The notes beneath the pieces are model-generated. The model searched no databases and was not told the DNA's origin. It saw only the letters and a program-made list of their open reading frames with translations. From Rhodococcus sp. OK519 (GTDB lineage Bacteria > Actinomycetota > Actinomycetes > Mycobacteriales > Mycobacteriaceae), in assembly GCF_003051005.1 (NCBI RefSeq), contig NZ_QAOW01000001.1:1178001-1242000 (forward strand): DNA of 64,000 nucleotides. The letters are read 5' to 3'. Each line of letters starts with the position of its first letter. The stretch's first letter is position 1. A program made the position numbers and the translations under genes. Positions 1 through 8,136 of this stretch are shown piece after piece.

Positions 1-187
1 ATTCGAGCCACTCCGTGGTCTCGTCCGGATCGATGTCCGGCAGGTAGGACGCCACGCCCTCGCGGATGACGCGAACCCGGCCGTCGGCGCCGGGCTGCGC
101 GTTCGCAGCAGGTGGCTGGACCGCTCCGGAAACGCCCGGTGTGTCGGCGTTCGGTTGAGACGCGGGCCCCTGGATCAGGTCTGACAA
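1..187 (-). CDS. aceE: Pyruvate dehydrogenase E1 (AceE), N-terminal part only
   Basis: The reverse strand from a TTG start reads through an Ala/Pro-rich leader of about 35 residues into [16 protein letters not shown] and [10 protein letters not shown], the hallmark N-terminus of the homodimeric pyruvate dehydrogenase E1 of actinobacteria. Only about 62 codons lie in the window and the gene runs off the left edge. AceE decarboxylates pyruvate and passes acetyl groups to the lipoyl E2, which fits with dlaT, lipA and lipB further along this window. The TTG start was chosen because GAGGAG lies about seven bases upstream (194-199 on the reverse strand). Identity is based on the recognised N-terminal motif and on the neighbouring DUF3052 and ahpE genes, which sit beside aceE in mycobacteria too. 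Confidence 0.9.
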   Translation of the reverse strand, partial: MSDLIQGPASQPNADTPGVSGAVQPPAANAQPGADGRVRVIREGVASYLPDIDPDETTEWLE

Positions 188-576
188 GGTGTGCTCCTCA
201 TTGTGGTGGGACGCGCGGTGTCACGTCCGCTCCATCCGGACGGTCCTTGTTAGGGCCGGCCGACTTTCCATATGAATATGGCGCAGCCCTCATCTTTCAC
301 CATCCACAGCCGCGTGGCACCCCCGCTCCTGTTGTCCGGTACCCGGCGCGTCGTGGCGGCTCGACCTGCCCCGCGAACGTCCAGTTCGCGGCGATTCTCG
401 GGCATCCGGCGAGACTTTCTCGAGGTTTTCGGGGTCGTCGGCTTGCGCGAAAGCCTCCGACCATGTTCGCTTTCACCTATTGATCGACGGATGCTCGATC
501 GCCACCAGAGGTTTGCAGGCTCGCGCGAGGCATGAAGCGGGAGGCTGCGACCGACCGAACAGAGGAGGACACCACC
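188..576. other. Intergenic region between divergent aceE and the DUF3052 gene
   Basis: This 389-base stretch separates two divergent genes. No reading frame here has a plausible protein. The visible features are an AT-richer patch with the symmetric CCATATGAATATGG at 268-281, which may be part of the aceE promoter or an operator, and a Shine-Dalgarno sequence at each end. I cannot assign transcription start sites. Confidence 0.5.
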
Positions 577-999
577 GTGGTCGCCGCGGCGGACGCCCAG
601 AACTACGCTCAGAAGCTTGGCATTACCCCCGATATGGCGGTTCAGGAACTGGGCTGGGACGAGGACACCGACGATGAGTTGCGCGCGGAGGTGGAAGCGG
701 CCATCGGTGGGGAGATGGTCGACGAGGACTCCGACGAGGTCATGGACGTCGTGCTGCTGTGGTGGCGCGAGGGGGACGGTGATCTGGTCGACGCACTGAT
801 GGACGCCATCGGTCCGCTGTCCGATGACGGTTTTGTGTGGGTTCTCACCCCCAAGACCGGCCAGCCCGGACACGTCGAACCCAGCGAGATCGCCGAGTCC
901 GCACCCACAGCAGGTCTGACCCAGACCTCGGCTGCGAACCTCGGGATGTGGAGCGGCAGCCGGCTGGTACAGCCGAAGGCCCGCGCGCCCAAGCGCTGA
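577..999 (+). CDS. DUF3052 family protein (Rv2239c-like)
   Basis: The protein is about 140 residues, acidic, with the conserved core [17 protein letters not shown] and, later, a [16 protein letters not shown] segment; this matches the actinobacterial DUF3052 family next to aceE and ahpE in mycobacteria. Its biochemical role is unknown to me. A GTG start at 577 is preferred over the upstream ATG at 532 because GAGGAGG lies at 562-568 with ideal spacing, while the ATG has no ribosome site. There is no signal peptide or membrane segment, so it should be cytosolic. The tail (about residues 105-140) is low in complexity and basic at the end. The gene precedes ahpE by about 85 bases and may share its transcript. 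Confidence 0.8.
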   Translation: MVAAADAQNYAQKLGITPDMAVQELGWDEDTDDELRAEVEAAIGGEMVDEDSDEVMDVVLLWWREGDGDLVDALMDAIGPLSDDGFVWVLTPKTGQPGHVEPSEIAESAPTAGLTQTSAANLGMWSGSRLVQPKARAPKR

Positions 1000-1084
1000 C
1001 CTCCAGATCTCTCTTCCACTCACTTCCGCACGGCGTACGTTGGTCGTGACGGATGTGCTGCCGTACCCGACGTTAGGAACAGGC

Positions 1085-1549
1085 ATGCCTCTCGAGGTGG
1101 GCGCAGTCGCGCCCGATTTCACGCTCAAGGATCAGAACAACCAGGAAGTGACGCTGTCGGACTTCCGCGGTGAGAAGAACGTCCTTCTCGTGTTCTATCC
1201 GCTGGCGTTCACGGGTGTCTGCCAGGGCGAGTTGTGCCGCGTGCGCGACGAGCTTCCGAAGTTCCAGAACGACGATGCCGAGATTCTCGCGATCTCGGTG
1301 GGCCCCTCGCCGACCCACAAGATCTGGGCCGCCGAGCAGGGCTACACGTTCCCGCTGCTGTCGGATTTCTGGCCGCACGGAGCCGTCGCCGAGGCGTACG
1401 GGGTCTTCAACGACAAACTCGGATTCGCCAATCGCGGCACCTTCGCGATCGACAAGGAAGGCGTCATCCGGTTCGCCGAGATGAACGGCCCCGGCGAACC
1501 CCGTGACCAGGCAGCTTGGGAGAAAGCGCTCACCGCGCTAAAGTCCTGA
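1085..1549 (+). CDS. ahpE: Peroxiredoxin AhpE with an extra cysteine
   Basis: A 154-residue thioredoxin-fold peroxiredoxin that reduces hydroperoxides through a peroxidatic cysteine in [12 protein letters not shown] (Cys46). Length and sequence follow the M. tuberculosis AhpE family throughout ([31 protein letters not shown]). The ATG at 1085 was chosen because it begins exactly at the family N-terminus [14 protein letters not shown]; the longer frame adds residues with no similarity. The oddity is Cys51, five residues after Cys46, where the mycobacterial 1-Cys enzyme has Asp. The 46/51 spacing copies the Cys45/Cys50 pair of E. coli BCP, so this ortholog could work as an atypical 2-Cys enzyme. 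An 11-bp hairpin follows the stop. Confidence 0.93.
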   Translation: MPLEVGAVAPDFTLKDQNNQEVTLSDFRGEKNVLLVFYPLAFTGVCQGELCRVRDELPKFQNDDAEILAISVGPSPTHKIWAAEQGYTFPLLSDFWPHGAVAEAYGVFNDKLGFANRGTFAIDKEGVIRFAEMNGPGEPRDQAAWEKALTALKS

Positions 1550-1554
1550 ATGCG

Positions 1555-1581
1555 AATCCGGCGACATTGCGTCGCCGGATT
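1555..1581 (+). terminator. Hairpin after ahpE
   Basis: AATCCGGCGAC and its exact reverse complement GTCGCCGGATT form an 11-bp stem around a five-base loop, followed by TTC. It lies between the ahpE stop and the tRNA, so it probably ends ahpE transcription just before the tRNA. Confidence 0.65.
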
Positions 1582-1583
1582 TC

Positions 1584-1655
1584 GGGCGTGTAGCTCAGTG
1601 GTAGAGCTCTGGTTTTACACACCAGCGGTCGGGGGTTCGAAACCCTCCGCGCCCA
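1584..1655 (+). tRNA. tRNA-Val (anticodon TAC)
   Basis: A full cloverleaf: acceptor GGGCGTG pairs with CGCGCCC, the D-arm contains TAGCTCAGTGGTAGAG, the anticodon stem CTGGT/ACCAG encloses loop TTTACAC with anticodon TAC (reads GTA and other GTN codons), and the T-arm contains GGTTCGAAACC. The discriminator is A and no CCA is encoded. A strong terminator follows. Confidence 0.97.
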
Positions 1656-1661
1656 CATCGG

Positions 1662-1696
1662 AACCCCGCACTCGCGCATTGCGATGCGGGGTTTTT
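1662..1696 (+). terminator. Intrinsic terminator after tRNA-Val
   Basis: AACCCCGCA (1662-1670) pairs with TGCGGGGTT (1685-1693) and is followed by a T run (1692-1696). This is one of the few classic stem-plus-U-tract terminators in the window. Confidence 0.9.
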
Positions 1697-1766
1697 CACG
1701 TTCGTTCACACCGAATCCTGTCCCGGCCGAGCCGATACTGGAGGGACCACGACGGAACGGACGAAG

Positions 1767-2303
1767 ATGGCGACGGACCCCACCGTCGATCCGACAGCGA
1801 TCGACATCACACTGAACCCGATGCGGCAGCATCTTGTCGGGATCACCGCGCACAAACACCTGCCCTTCGACGTCCCGGTGATCAGCGAGATCGCCGACAA
1901 CCTGTGGCAGGGCGGTTGCCGGGAGGGGCTGGTGCTGCCGGATTTCGTCACGCACCTCGTCTCCCTCTATCCGTGGGAGCAGTACGACATCCGGCACACC
2001 GTCGACTCCGAGATGTACGTGCGCATGTACGACAGCGCCGAGCAGGGGTTCGAACAGGTGGACGCGCTCGCGGCGTGGGTGAACGTGTGCCGGCAGACCG
2101 GGCCGGTGCTGGTTCACTGCCAGGTGGGACTCAACCGCTCGAGCCTCGTGGCCGGGCGGGCGATGGTGCTGTCCGACGAGGCGGACCCGGCGGGGGCGAT
2201 CGCGGTACTGCGGGAGCGGCGGTCGCCGGCGTGCCTGTGCAACGAGACGTTCGAGGAATGGCTGCTCGGGGCGCCCGCGTCAGACGCCCGCGACGCCGAG
2301 TAG
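1767..2303 (+). CDS. Dual-specificity/tyrosine phosphatase-like protein
   Basis: 178 residues, predicted cytosolic. The signature HCQVGLNRSS holds the Cys-X5-Arg P-loop of cysteine-based phosphatases (nucleophile Cys118, Arg124), and an upstream YDS segment may supply the general-acid aspartate. The family hydrolyses phosphotyrosine and sometimes phosphoserine/threonine or nucleotides; the substrate here is unknown. The ATG start has GGACGAAG a few bases upstream. The last 24 bases overlap, tail to tail, with the VIT-family gene on the other strand, so the two genes share antisense 3' ends with no terminator between them. It has no counterpart in the equivalent M. tuberculosis interval that I can recall. 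Confidence 0.75.
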   Translation: MATDPTVDPTAIDITLNPMRQHLVGITAHKHLPFDVPVISEIADNLWQGGCREGLVLPDFVTHLVSLYPWEQYDIRHTVDSEMYVRMYDSAEQGFEQVDALAAWVNVCRQTGPVLVHCQVGLNRSSLVAGRAMVLSDEADPAGAIAVLRERRSPACLCNETFEEWLLGAPASDARDAE

Positions 2304-3026
2304 CTGCCCGATCCCATAGGTGACGGCCATCGCGAGCGCGCCGCCCGCCACCACCCGCAGCACGGCGCGGGACCGGCGTGCGCCGCCCAGCCGGGCGCTG
2401 AGGCTGCCCGTGATCGCCAGCGCGATGAGCACCGCCACGAACGTAACCGGGATCCGGGCAGTGGCCGGGGGTAGCAGGATCGCAAGCATCGGGAGGATCG
2501 CACCCACGGTGAACGAGATTGCCGACGCGCCGGCGGCCTGCCACGGATTGGTGAGCTCGTCCGGGTCGATGCCCAACTCGGCCTCGGCGTGCGCGGCGAA
2601 CGCGTCGTGCTCGGTCAGTTCCTCCGCGACCATCCGTGCCGTTTCGGGGGACAGCCCCTTCGCCTCGTAGAGCGACGCGAGTTCCTCGAGTTCGGCGTCG
2701 GGAATGGTCGACAGCTCGAGCTTCTCCTTGGCGAGCAGCGCCCGCTCGGTGTCGCGCTGGGTGCTCACCGAGACGTACTCGCCCAGCGCCATCGACACCG
2801 CGCCGGCCGCGAGACCGGCCAGGCCCGCGGTGAGGATCGGCCCCCGATCGGTGGTCGCGGCCGCCACACCGACCACCAGGCCGGCGACCGAGACGATGCC
2901 ATCGTTGGCGCCCAGCACGCCCGCCCGTAACCAGTTCAGGCGCGACGACAGGGAACCCAGGTGCGGTTCCGCGTCGTGGACGCCGACAGGACCGGTTTGA
3001 TCGGGCGACTCCTTGCGCGAGGTCAC
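2280..3026 (-). CDS. VIT1/CCC1-family membrane transporter
   Basis: 248 residues with the vacuolar-iron-transporter pattern: LRAGVLGANDGIVSVAGLVVGVA (first membrane segment, with its conserved Asn-Asp), then a Gly/Ala-rich second helix containing MALGEYVSVSTQRDTE, an acidic helical cytoplasmic domain (about residues 95-160) rich in Glu that binds metal in relatives, and three C-terminal helices. Family members move Fe2+ or Mn2+ out of the cytosol; the metal is not determinable here. The GTG start is supported by a TAGTCT -10 element seven bases upstream (3034-3039, reverse strand), pointing to a leaderless transcript. Convergent with the phosphatase gene. Confidence 0.88.
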   Translation of the reverse strand: MTSRKESPDQTGPVGVHDAEPHLGSLSSRLNWLRAGVLGANDGIVSVAGLVVGVAAATTDRGPILTAGLAGLAAGAVSMALGEYVSVSTQRDTERALLAKEKLELSTIPDAELEELASLYEAKGLSPETARMVAEELTEHDAFAAHAEAELGIDPDELTNPWQAAGASAISFTVGAILPMLAILLPPATARIPVTFVAVLIALAITGSLSARLGGARRSRAVLRVVAGGALAMAVTYGIGQLLGVAGV

Positions 3027-3157
3027 ATCTCGAAGACTATTGCGCTCGCGCGCGCTCGACCAGCAATGGAAGGCTGTCCGAAGTCGGGGCTGGAATGCGC
3101 CCGCGACGCGCAGGTAGGGTCGGCCCGGAACACTTCGAGTATGGGGGAAATGTCCGC

Positions 3158-3754
3158 ATGGGTGTGTTGATTCTGCTTGTCGTCCTGTTGATTCTGGTGC
3201 TGGTTGCCGGGATCTTCGTGTTCGTGCTGCGTACGAGGAAGCCGGCGACCCCTCGCCGCGTCGATCCGCTTGCCGACTACCCGGAGGTCTACGACCCGCA
3301 CAAGATCGGGGTCGGCGACATCGTCACCTACGCCGGCATCGACCATGTCGTGCGCGGCACCATCGTCCTCGACGAGGAGGGCTACCAGTGGCGCGAACAC
3401 CTGCTGGACGGCTCCACCGGGCGCCGCTGGCTCACCGTCGAGGACGACGAGGGCGAACTCGAGATGACGCTGTGGATGCGCCGCGAGGGGACCGGCCTGG
3501 AGCCGGGCGGCGACGTCGTCCTCGACGACCGCGTCTATCGGAAGATCGAGTCGGGCTCGGCCCGGTTCACCGCCGAGGGCACCACCGGCACGGCGCCGAC
3601 CGGGTCTATGGACTACGCCGACTACGAGACCGCAGACAAGACAGGCCTGCTCGCGTTCGAGCGGTGGGCCAAGACTTCCTCGTGGGAGGTCTCCACCGGC
3701 CGCGCTGTCACCCGCAGCGAACTGACGGTGATTCATTCCGGTCCCGCAGAATGA
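3158..3754 (+). CDS. DUF4178 protein with N-terminal membrane anchor
   Basis: 198 residues. A hydrophobic helix (about residues 2-24, MGVLILLVVLLILVLV) is followed by a soluble domain with YAGIDHVVRGTIVLDEEGYQW and LTVEDDEGELEMTLW, typical of DUF4178. The ATG at 3158 was chosen over an ATG-less longer frame because GGGGGAAA lies seven bases upstream and the protein then begins with its membrane helix. It is the first of five genes (3158-6723) in which each start overlaps the previous stop by four bases, so they should be one translationally coupled operon. M. tuberculosis has the same order at Rv2597-Rv2601. Function is unknown; domain partners suggest an envelope-linked role. Confidence 0.8.
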   Translation: MGVLILLVVLLILVLVAGIFVFVLRTRKPATPRRVDPLADYPEVYDPHKIGVGDIVTYAGIDHVVRGTIVLDEEGYQWREHLLDGSTGRRWLTVEDDEGELEMTLWMRREGTGLEPGGDVVLDDRVYRKIESGSARFTAEGTTGTAPTGSMDYADYETADKTGLLAFERWAKTSSWEVSTGRAVTRSELTVIHSGPAE

Positions 3755-4254
3755 GCGTGCATCTCCTCGACGTCGCACCGACGGATGTGGATGCCGGCGC
3801 GTTGGGCCTCGTGCTGGGCGCACCCGCGCCCGCGGCGCTGGCCGCGCTGTCCCTGCACGACGACATCGCGGGATCCGTGATGCTCGGTGTGCTGGGGGCG
3901 TCGCACGTGGTGGTCGCCGAATCGGGCGGACGGGTGCTGACCGAGCAGGTGTCGTGCGACGCCGTGCGGTCCGGCGGCACACGACTGCCGGAAGTGGAAG
4001 AGCAGCAGGGCTATCGGTTCGTCTCCCGCACCGAGCTGGTGGCGGAGGACGAGTTCCGGCGGCGCGCCGCGACCCTCCGCGACGAGGCTTCGGGGGAGCA
4101 GTGGGTGTGCGGCGCGTTCCCGGGAGATCGGGACGCGCTGACCGCCCTGACCGCCAGCGCGGATGCCGGCGAATGGCACTGGCGCACCTGGCATCTGTAT
4201 CCCGGCCCCGGCGGCGGAACCGTCGTCTCGACCGAGAGTCGGTGGCGGCCGTGA
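3751..4254 (+). CDS. DUF2617 family protein (Rv2598-like)
   Basis: 167 residues, soluble, no signal peptide. The start ATG at 3751 overlaps the DUF4178 stop as ATGA, which fixes the start. Recognisable blocks include a C-terminal EWHWRTWHLYPGPGGGTVVSTESRW segment (quoted in part: EWHWRTWHLYPG) typical of this actinobacterial family. No catalytic motif is evident. Function is unknown; it is always found with the DUF4247, DUF350 and spermidine-synthase-like genes that follow, so it probably works with them. Confidence 0.75.
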   Translation: MSVHLLDVAPTDVDAGALGLVLGAPAPAALAALSLHDDIAGSVMLGVLGASHVVVAESGGRVLTEQVSCDAVRSGGTRLPEVEEQQGYRFVSRTELVAEDEFRRRAATLRDEASGEQWVCGAFPGDRDALTALTASADAGEWHWRTWHLYPGPGGGTVVSTESRWRP

Positions 4255-4658
4255 GGCGGGCCGCGGCCGGCGCGGTCCTCACTGCCGTCGTGCTGCTCAC
4301 CGCCGGATGCGGCGGGAGCAGCAGCGTACGGGACCACCTGGCTGACAACTTCGAGAACCGTGGCTCGCAGGGCGACATCACCAACTACTGGTCGCCGGAC
4401 CCTGTCGGCACGGTGGCGACGCGCATCGTCGACGAGGACCAACCGTCGGCGCGAAAGGCCGACGGCGGCAACGAGTACCTGCGTTACAACGACGACATCG
4501 TCACCGTCGGCCCTGCCGCGGGCGGCGGCAGCAACATCTCCGTCGAGGACCTCGACGGCCGTTACCGCGGCGGGCATTTCGTCTATCTCGGGCCCGGATT
4601 CACGCCCGGATCGCCGGCCGCAGGCAACACCTCCGGGGGATCCGGGGACGCGAAATGA
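4251..4658 (+). CDS. DUF4247 lipoprotein
   Basis: 135 residues. It starts at GTG 4251, overlapping the previous stop by four bases. A short basic N-terminus and hydrophobic stretch end in the lipobox LLTAGC (Cys20), so the protein should be lipid-anchored outside the membrane. The mature part carries RYNDDIVTVGP and a Gly/Ser-rich tail. Family function is unknown. As the only exported soluble member of the operon it may be the extracytoplasmic sensor or partner of the DUF350 and SpeE-like membrane proteins. Confidence 0.75.
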   Translation: MRRAAAGAVLTAVVLLTAGCGGSSSVRDHLADNFENRGSQGDITNYWSPDPVGTVATRIVDEDQPSARKADGGNEYLRYNDDIVTVGPAAGGGSNISVEDLDGRYRGGHFVYLGPGFTPGSPAAGNTSGGSGDAK

Positions 4659-5161
4659 CCATCCTCACTCAGCAACCCGGGAGCGCGAACATGACCGTGA
4701 CGAACCTGGCCGCCGCCACCGAGATCGGAACCGTCGAGTTCCTGCCGATGGTCGGGGGCGTGCTCGCCACCCTCGCGTTCTTCGCGGTCGGGGTGGCCGT
4801 GTTGGCGGCGGGCTTCGCGATGCTCGACGCACTCACCCCGGGCAACCTGCGTCACCAGGTGTACGTCGAGAAGAACCCCAACGCGGCCCTGCTGCTCGGT
4901 GCGAACCATCTGTCGCTGGCGATCATCGTGGTCACCGCGATCATGACGAGCTCCGACGGGTTCGCGCAGGGGTTGGCCGATTCGCTGGTCTACGGCGTCG
5001 TGGGTGTGGTCCTGCAGGCCGCTGCGCTGGCGATCATGAACGTGCTGCTGCCCGGACGACTCGTCGCGCTGGTGGCCGAACCCCGCATGTGCGGCGCGGC
5101 ATGGGCCGTCGCGGTGACCCTGTTCTCGGTGGGCCTGGTCAACGCCGCCGCCCTGTCGTGA
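4655..5161 (+). CDS. DUF350 (YjfL-like) membrane protein
   Basis: 168 residues with four hydrophobic helices and an acidic/polar loop, as in DUF350 proteins (YjfL in E. coli). Two starts are possible: ATG 4655, overlapping the previous stop, and ATG 4691, preceded by CGGGAGCG. The second gives a protein closer to the usual length of about 130-150 residues. DUF350 genes commonly sit with spermidine-synthase-like, DUF4178 or ATP-grasp genes, in a group tentatively tied to envelope stress. Its role here is inferred from neighbours only. Confidence 0.75.
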   Translation: MTILTQQPGSANMTVTNLAAATEIGTVEFLPMVGGVLATLAFFAVGVAVLAAGFAMLDALTPGNLRHQVYVEKNPNAALLLGANHLSLAIIVVTAIMTSSDGFAQGLADSLVYGVVGVVLQAAALAIMNVLLPGRLVALVAEPRMCGAAWAVAVTLFSVGLVNAAALS

Positions 5162-6723
5162 CCGTGGCCGCTCCGCCGCAGGCCCCGGCGGCCGCCCCCG
5201 CGCTGGGGCGGAGGTCGCGGGTGCTGTTGCTCGCCGCCGTCGCCGCGTGCGCTGCGTGCGGGCTGGTGTACGAACTGGCGCTGCTGACGCTGTCGGCGAG
5301 CCTGACCGGCGGGGGGATCACCGAAACCTCGCTCATCGTCGCGGGATTCGTCGCGGCGTTGGGGCTGGGCGCGCTGGCGGCCAAGCCGCTGCTCTCGCGT
5401 GCCGCGCCGTCGTTCGTCGCGGTCGAGGTGGCGCTGGGCCTGGTCGGCGGAGTGAGCGCCGCGGCGCTGTACGTCGCGTTCACGTTCCTGGGATCGTCGA
5501 CGTGGGTCCTGGTGCTCGCGACTGCGGCCATCGGCATGCTGGTCGGCGCCGAGGTGCCGCTGCTCATGACGCTGTTGCAGACCGGCCGCGACACCGACGC
5601 GGCCGACACCGGCAAGGTGCTCGCCAATCTCAACGCCGCCGACTACGCGGGTGCCCTGATCGGCGGCCTCGCGTGGCCGTTCCTTCTACTGCCGGCGGCG
5701 GGACTGATCCGGGGGACCGCGCTCACCGGCATGGTGAACCTGGTGGCCGCGGCCGTCGCCGCGCTGTTCCTGCTGCGCGGACACCTGAAGCCGGTCGCAC
5801 GGGCCGCGGCGATGCTGGCGCTGTTGCTCGCCGCGGCGCTGCTCGGCACCCTGCTGGTGCGCGCGTCGGACATCGAGACGACGTCGCGCCAGCGCCTCTA
5901 CCCGGACCCGGTGGTGTACGCGCAGCGCTCGCAATATCAAGAGATCATCGTCACCGAGCGTTCCGGCGACGTCCGCCTCTACCTGGACGGCGATCTGCAG
6001 TTCTCGAGCCGCGACGAGCACCGCTACACCGAGACACTCGTGTACCCGGCACTCGCGCGCGATCCGCAGCGCGTGCTGATCCTCGGCGGCGGCGACGGCC
6101 TCGCGGCGCGAGAGGTGCTGCGTCAGGACGGGATCCGCGAGATCGTCCAGGTGGAGCTGGATCCCGCGGTGCTGGACCTGGCGAACACCCGACTTCGTGA
6201 TCTCAACGGCGGCGCGCTCGAGGACGACCGGGTGCAGGTGGTGACGGACGACGCGTTCCGGTGGCTGCGTGAGCGGCCCGGGGACGGGTTCGACGCCGTG
6301 ATCGTCGACCTGCCCGACCCCGACACCCCGACGCTGGGCCGCATGTACTCCACCGAGTTCTACGGGTTGGTCGGGGCCGCACTGAATCCCGGTGGGCTGA
6401 TGGTGGTGCAGTCGGGCAGCCCGTACTCGACCCCCGACGCCTACTGGCGCACGGTCAGCACCGTCGAATCGGTGGGTCTCGGCGTGACGCCGTACCACGC
6501 CTACGTGCCCAGCTTCGGCGACTGGGGTTACGTCCTCGCGCAGTCCGGACCGCCACCGGCCCTGGAACTCTCGCCGTCGGCGGCACCGCGCCGCTTCCTC
6601 GACGAGGCGACCCTCGCGGCGTCCGCCGTGTTCTCCCTCGATCGCCAGCGGCGCGACCTCGAGCCGTCGACCCTCGACCGGCCGCGCATCGTCGACGACA
6701 TGCGGCGGGGATACGAGCGGTAG
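5158..6723 (+). CDS. Membrane-anchored spermidine-synthase-like protein (Rv2601-like)
   Basis: 521 residues from GTG 5158, which overlaps the DUF350 stop. The N-terminal half (residues about 20-230) has seven or so membrane helices; the C-terminal half is a Rossmann aminopropyltransferase domain with the SAM-type motif LILGGGDGLAAREVLRQDG, acidic VELDPAVLDLA, and the DLPDPDTP motif at the active-site position. Soluble spermidine synthases transfer aminopropyl from decarboxylated SAM to putrescine. For this membrane-fused class the real acceptor is unknown, and M. tuberculosis Rv2601 carries the SpeE name by homology. Last gene of the operon. Confidence 0.82.
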   Translation: MTVAAPPQAPAAAPALGRRSRVLLLAAVAACAACGLVYELALLTLSASLTGGGITETSLIVAGFVAALGLGALAAKPLLSRAAPSFVAVEVALGLVGGVSAAALYVAFTFLGSSTWVLVLATAAIGMLVGAEVPLLMTLLQTGRDTDAADTGKVLANLNAADYAGALIGGLAWPFLLLPAAGLIRGTALTGMVNLVAAAVAALFLLRGHLKPVARAAAMLALLLAAALLGTLLVRASDIETTSRQRLYPDPVVYAQRSQYQEIIVTERSGDVRLYLDGDLQFSSRDEHRYTETLVYPALARDPQRVLILGGGDGLAAREVLRQDGIREIVQVELDPAVLDLANTRLRDLNGGALEDDRVQVVTDDAFRWLRERPGDGFDAVIVDLPDPDTPTLGRMYSTEFYGLVGAALNPGGLMVVQSGSPYSTPDAYWRTVSTVESVGLGVTPYHAYVPSFGDWGYVLAQSGPPPALELSPSAAPRRFLDEATLAASAVFSLDRQRRDLEPSTLDRPRIVDDMRRGYER

Positions 6724-6758
6724 CGCGACCGCGGAGAACACCTGTCGAATATCGGGGT

Positions 6759-7781
6759 GTGACGCGGTCGCCCGATGGCGCGGTTGATACAACTACCGAC
6801 GTGTCTCGCTCTCCACGCTCGCCGGTCCGTCGCCCCCGCCCCACGGCCCGTGCGGCGGGACTGCTGCTGGGGTACGCCGCCGATCGAGTATTCGGTGATC
6901 CGCGGCGCGGACATCCGGTCGCCGGCTTCGGCCGGACCGCGATGGCCGTCGAGAAGCGCACCTACGCCGACAGCAAGCTCTCGGGCGCCGCGCACACCGC
7001 GATCCTGGTCGGGGCGACAACCGCGGTAGGGGTGTGCGCCGAGCGTCTCGGACGTCGTGCAGGTTGGGCGGGGGAGGCTGCGGTGACCGCCGCTGCGACG
7101 TGGACCGTGCTGGGTGGCACCTCCCTCGCCGGCGCCGGTCGCACGATGGCGCGCCTCCTCGATGCCGGCGATCTGACGGCGGCGCGGGACCTGCTGCCGT
7201 CGCTGTGCGGCCGTGACCCCGGCGTGCTCGACGCCGACGGACTGGCCCGCGCCACCCTCGAATCGGTCGCGGAGAACACCTCCGACGCGACCGTCGGCGC
7301 GCTGTTCTGGGGCGCAGTCGGCGGTGTACCCGGACTGCTCGCGTACCGGGCGTCGAACACGCTCGACGCGATGATCGGCTACCGCAACGACAAGTACCTG
7401 CGGTTCGGGTGGGCCGCGGCTCGCTGGGACGACGTGGTCAACCTGGCGCCCGCGCGGCTCACCGGCGCCTTGACCGTCGCGGTCGCACCCCTGGTCGGGG
7501 GATCGGCTCGCGGCGCGTGGGACGCGTGGCGGCGGGACGCGGCGAAGCACCCGAGCCCCAACGCCGGCGTCGCCGAGGCATCGACGGCCGGCGCGCTGGG
7601 TGTGATGCTCGGCGGCCGGACCGACTACCCACACGGCGTGGAGATGCGTCCCGAACTGGGGTCGGGGCCGGCGCCCGTGACGGCCGATCTCGAACGCGCC
7701 GTCCGATTGTCGTCGGTGGTGCAGGCGGGTGCGGCGGTTACCGCCGCGGTCCTGGCGCTGGCCGTCGTCCGCCGTCGCTGA
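6759..7781 (+). CDS. cobD: Adenosylcobinamide-phosphate synthase CobD/CbiB
   Basis: 340 residues, membrane protein. Motifs LLLGYAADRVFGDPRRGHPVAGFG near the N-terminus, TLESVAENTSDATVGALFWGA in the middle and AKHPSPNAGVAEASTAGALGV near the end are diagnostic of CobD/CbiB, which attaches the aminopropanol arm to adenosylcobyric acid in cobalamin synthesis. The GTG start has no strong ribosome site; the first 25 residues vary in the family, so the exact start is uncertain. It lies near cobC and in the same window as cobS, cobT and cobU, giving much of the late cobalamin pathway. Same neighbourhood as Rv2236c. Confidence 0.92.
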   Translation: MTRSPDGAVDTTTDVSRSPRSPVRRPRPTARAAGLLLGYAADRVFGDPRRGHPVAGFGRTAMAVEKRTYADSKLSGAAHTAILVGATTAVGVCAERLGRRAGWAGEAAVTAAATWTVLGGTSLAGAGRTMARLLDAGDLTAARDLLPSLCGRDPGVLDADGLARATLESVAENTSDATVGALFWGAVGGVPGLLAYRASNTLDAMIGYRNDKYLRFGWAAARWDDVVNLAPARLTGALTVAVAPLVGGSARGAWDAWRRDAAKHPSPNAGVAEASTAGALGVMLGGRTDYPHGVEMRPELGSGPAPVTADLERAVRLSSVVQAGAAVTAAVLALAVVRRR

Positions 7782-7854
7782 GGAGGCCCGCGACGAGTTC
7801 GTGCCGCCGGCGGAGTCAGTACAGACAGACATCCTGACGAACGGAGCGCACACC

Positions 7855-8136
7855 ATGATCATCGTGGCGGGACACCTGACGGTGGCGGCGGAGGATCGCG
7901 CGGCCTACCTGGACTCGTGCCGGGACGTCGTCGAGCAGGCACGGTCGACGCCCGGCTGCGTCGACTTCGCGCTGGGGCCGGATCTGTTGCTCGCCGACCG
8001 CATCACCGTGCTCGAGGTGTGGAAGGACCGATCGTCACTCGACCGGTTCCGCGGCGCCGGACCCGACGACGCACTCGCGGACCGGATCATCGGGTTCGAT
8101 GTGAAGGAATTCGAGTGTCAGCGGTTCTTGCCGTAG
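7855..8136 (+). CDS. Antibiotic biosynthesis monooxygenase (ABM)-domain protein
   Basis: 93 residues forming one ferredoxin-like ABM domain: MIIVAGHLTVAAEDR, then STPGCVDFALGPDL, VLEVWKDRSSLDRF. Such small dimeric proteins include cofactor-free monooxygenases, heme-degrading enzymes and stress proteins; the substrate cannot be told. ATG 7855 was chosen because it begins the domain and CGGAGCG lies upstream. The 3' end overlaps the SURF1 gene on the other strand by 19 bases. Confidence 0.78.
   Translation: MIIVAGHLTVAAEDRAAYLDSCRDVVEQARSTPGCVDFALGPDLLLADRITVLEVWKDRSSLDRFRGAGPDDALADRIIGFDVKEFECQRFLP

Noticed and set aside
250-1128. 292-residue reverse-strand frame over the DUF3052 gene
   Set aside because: It is antisense to the DUF3052 and ahpE starts, has no family motif, and reflects long open frames in high-G+C DNA.
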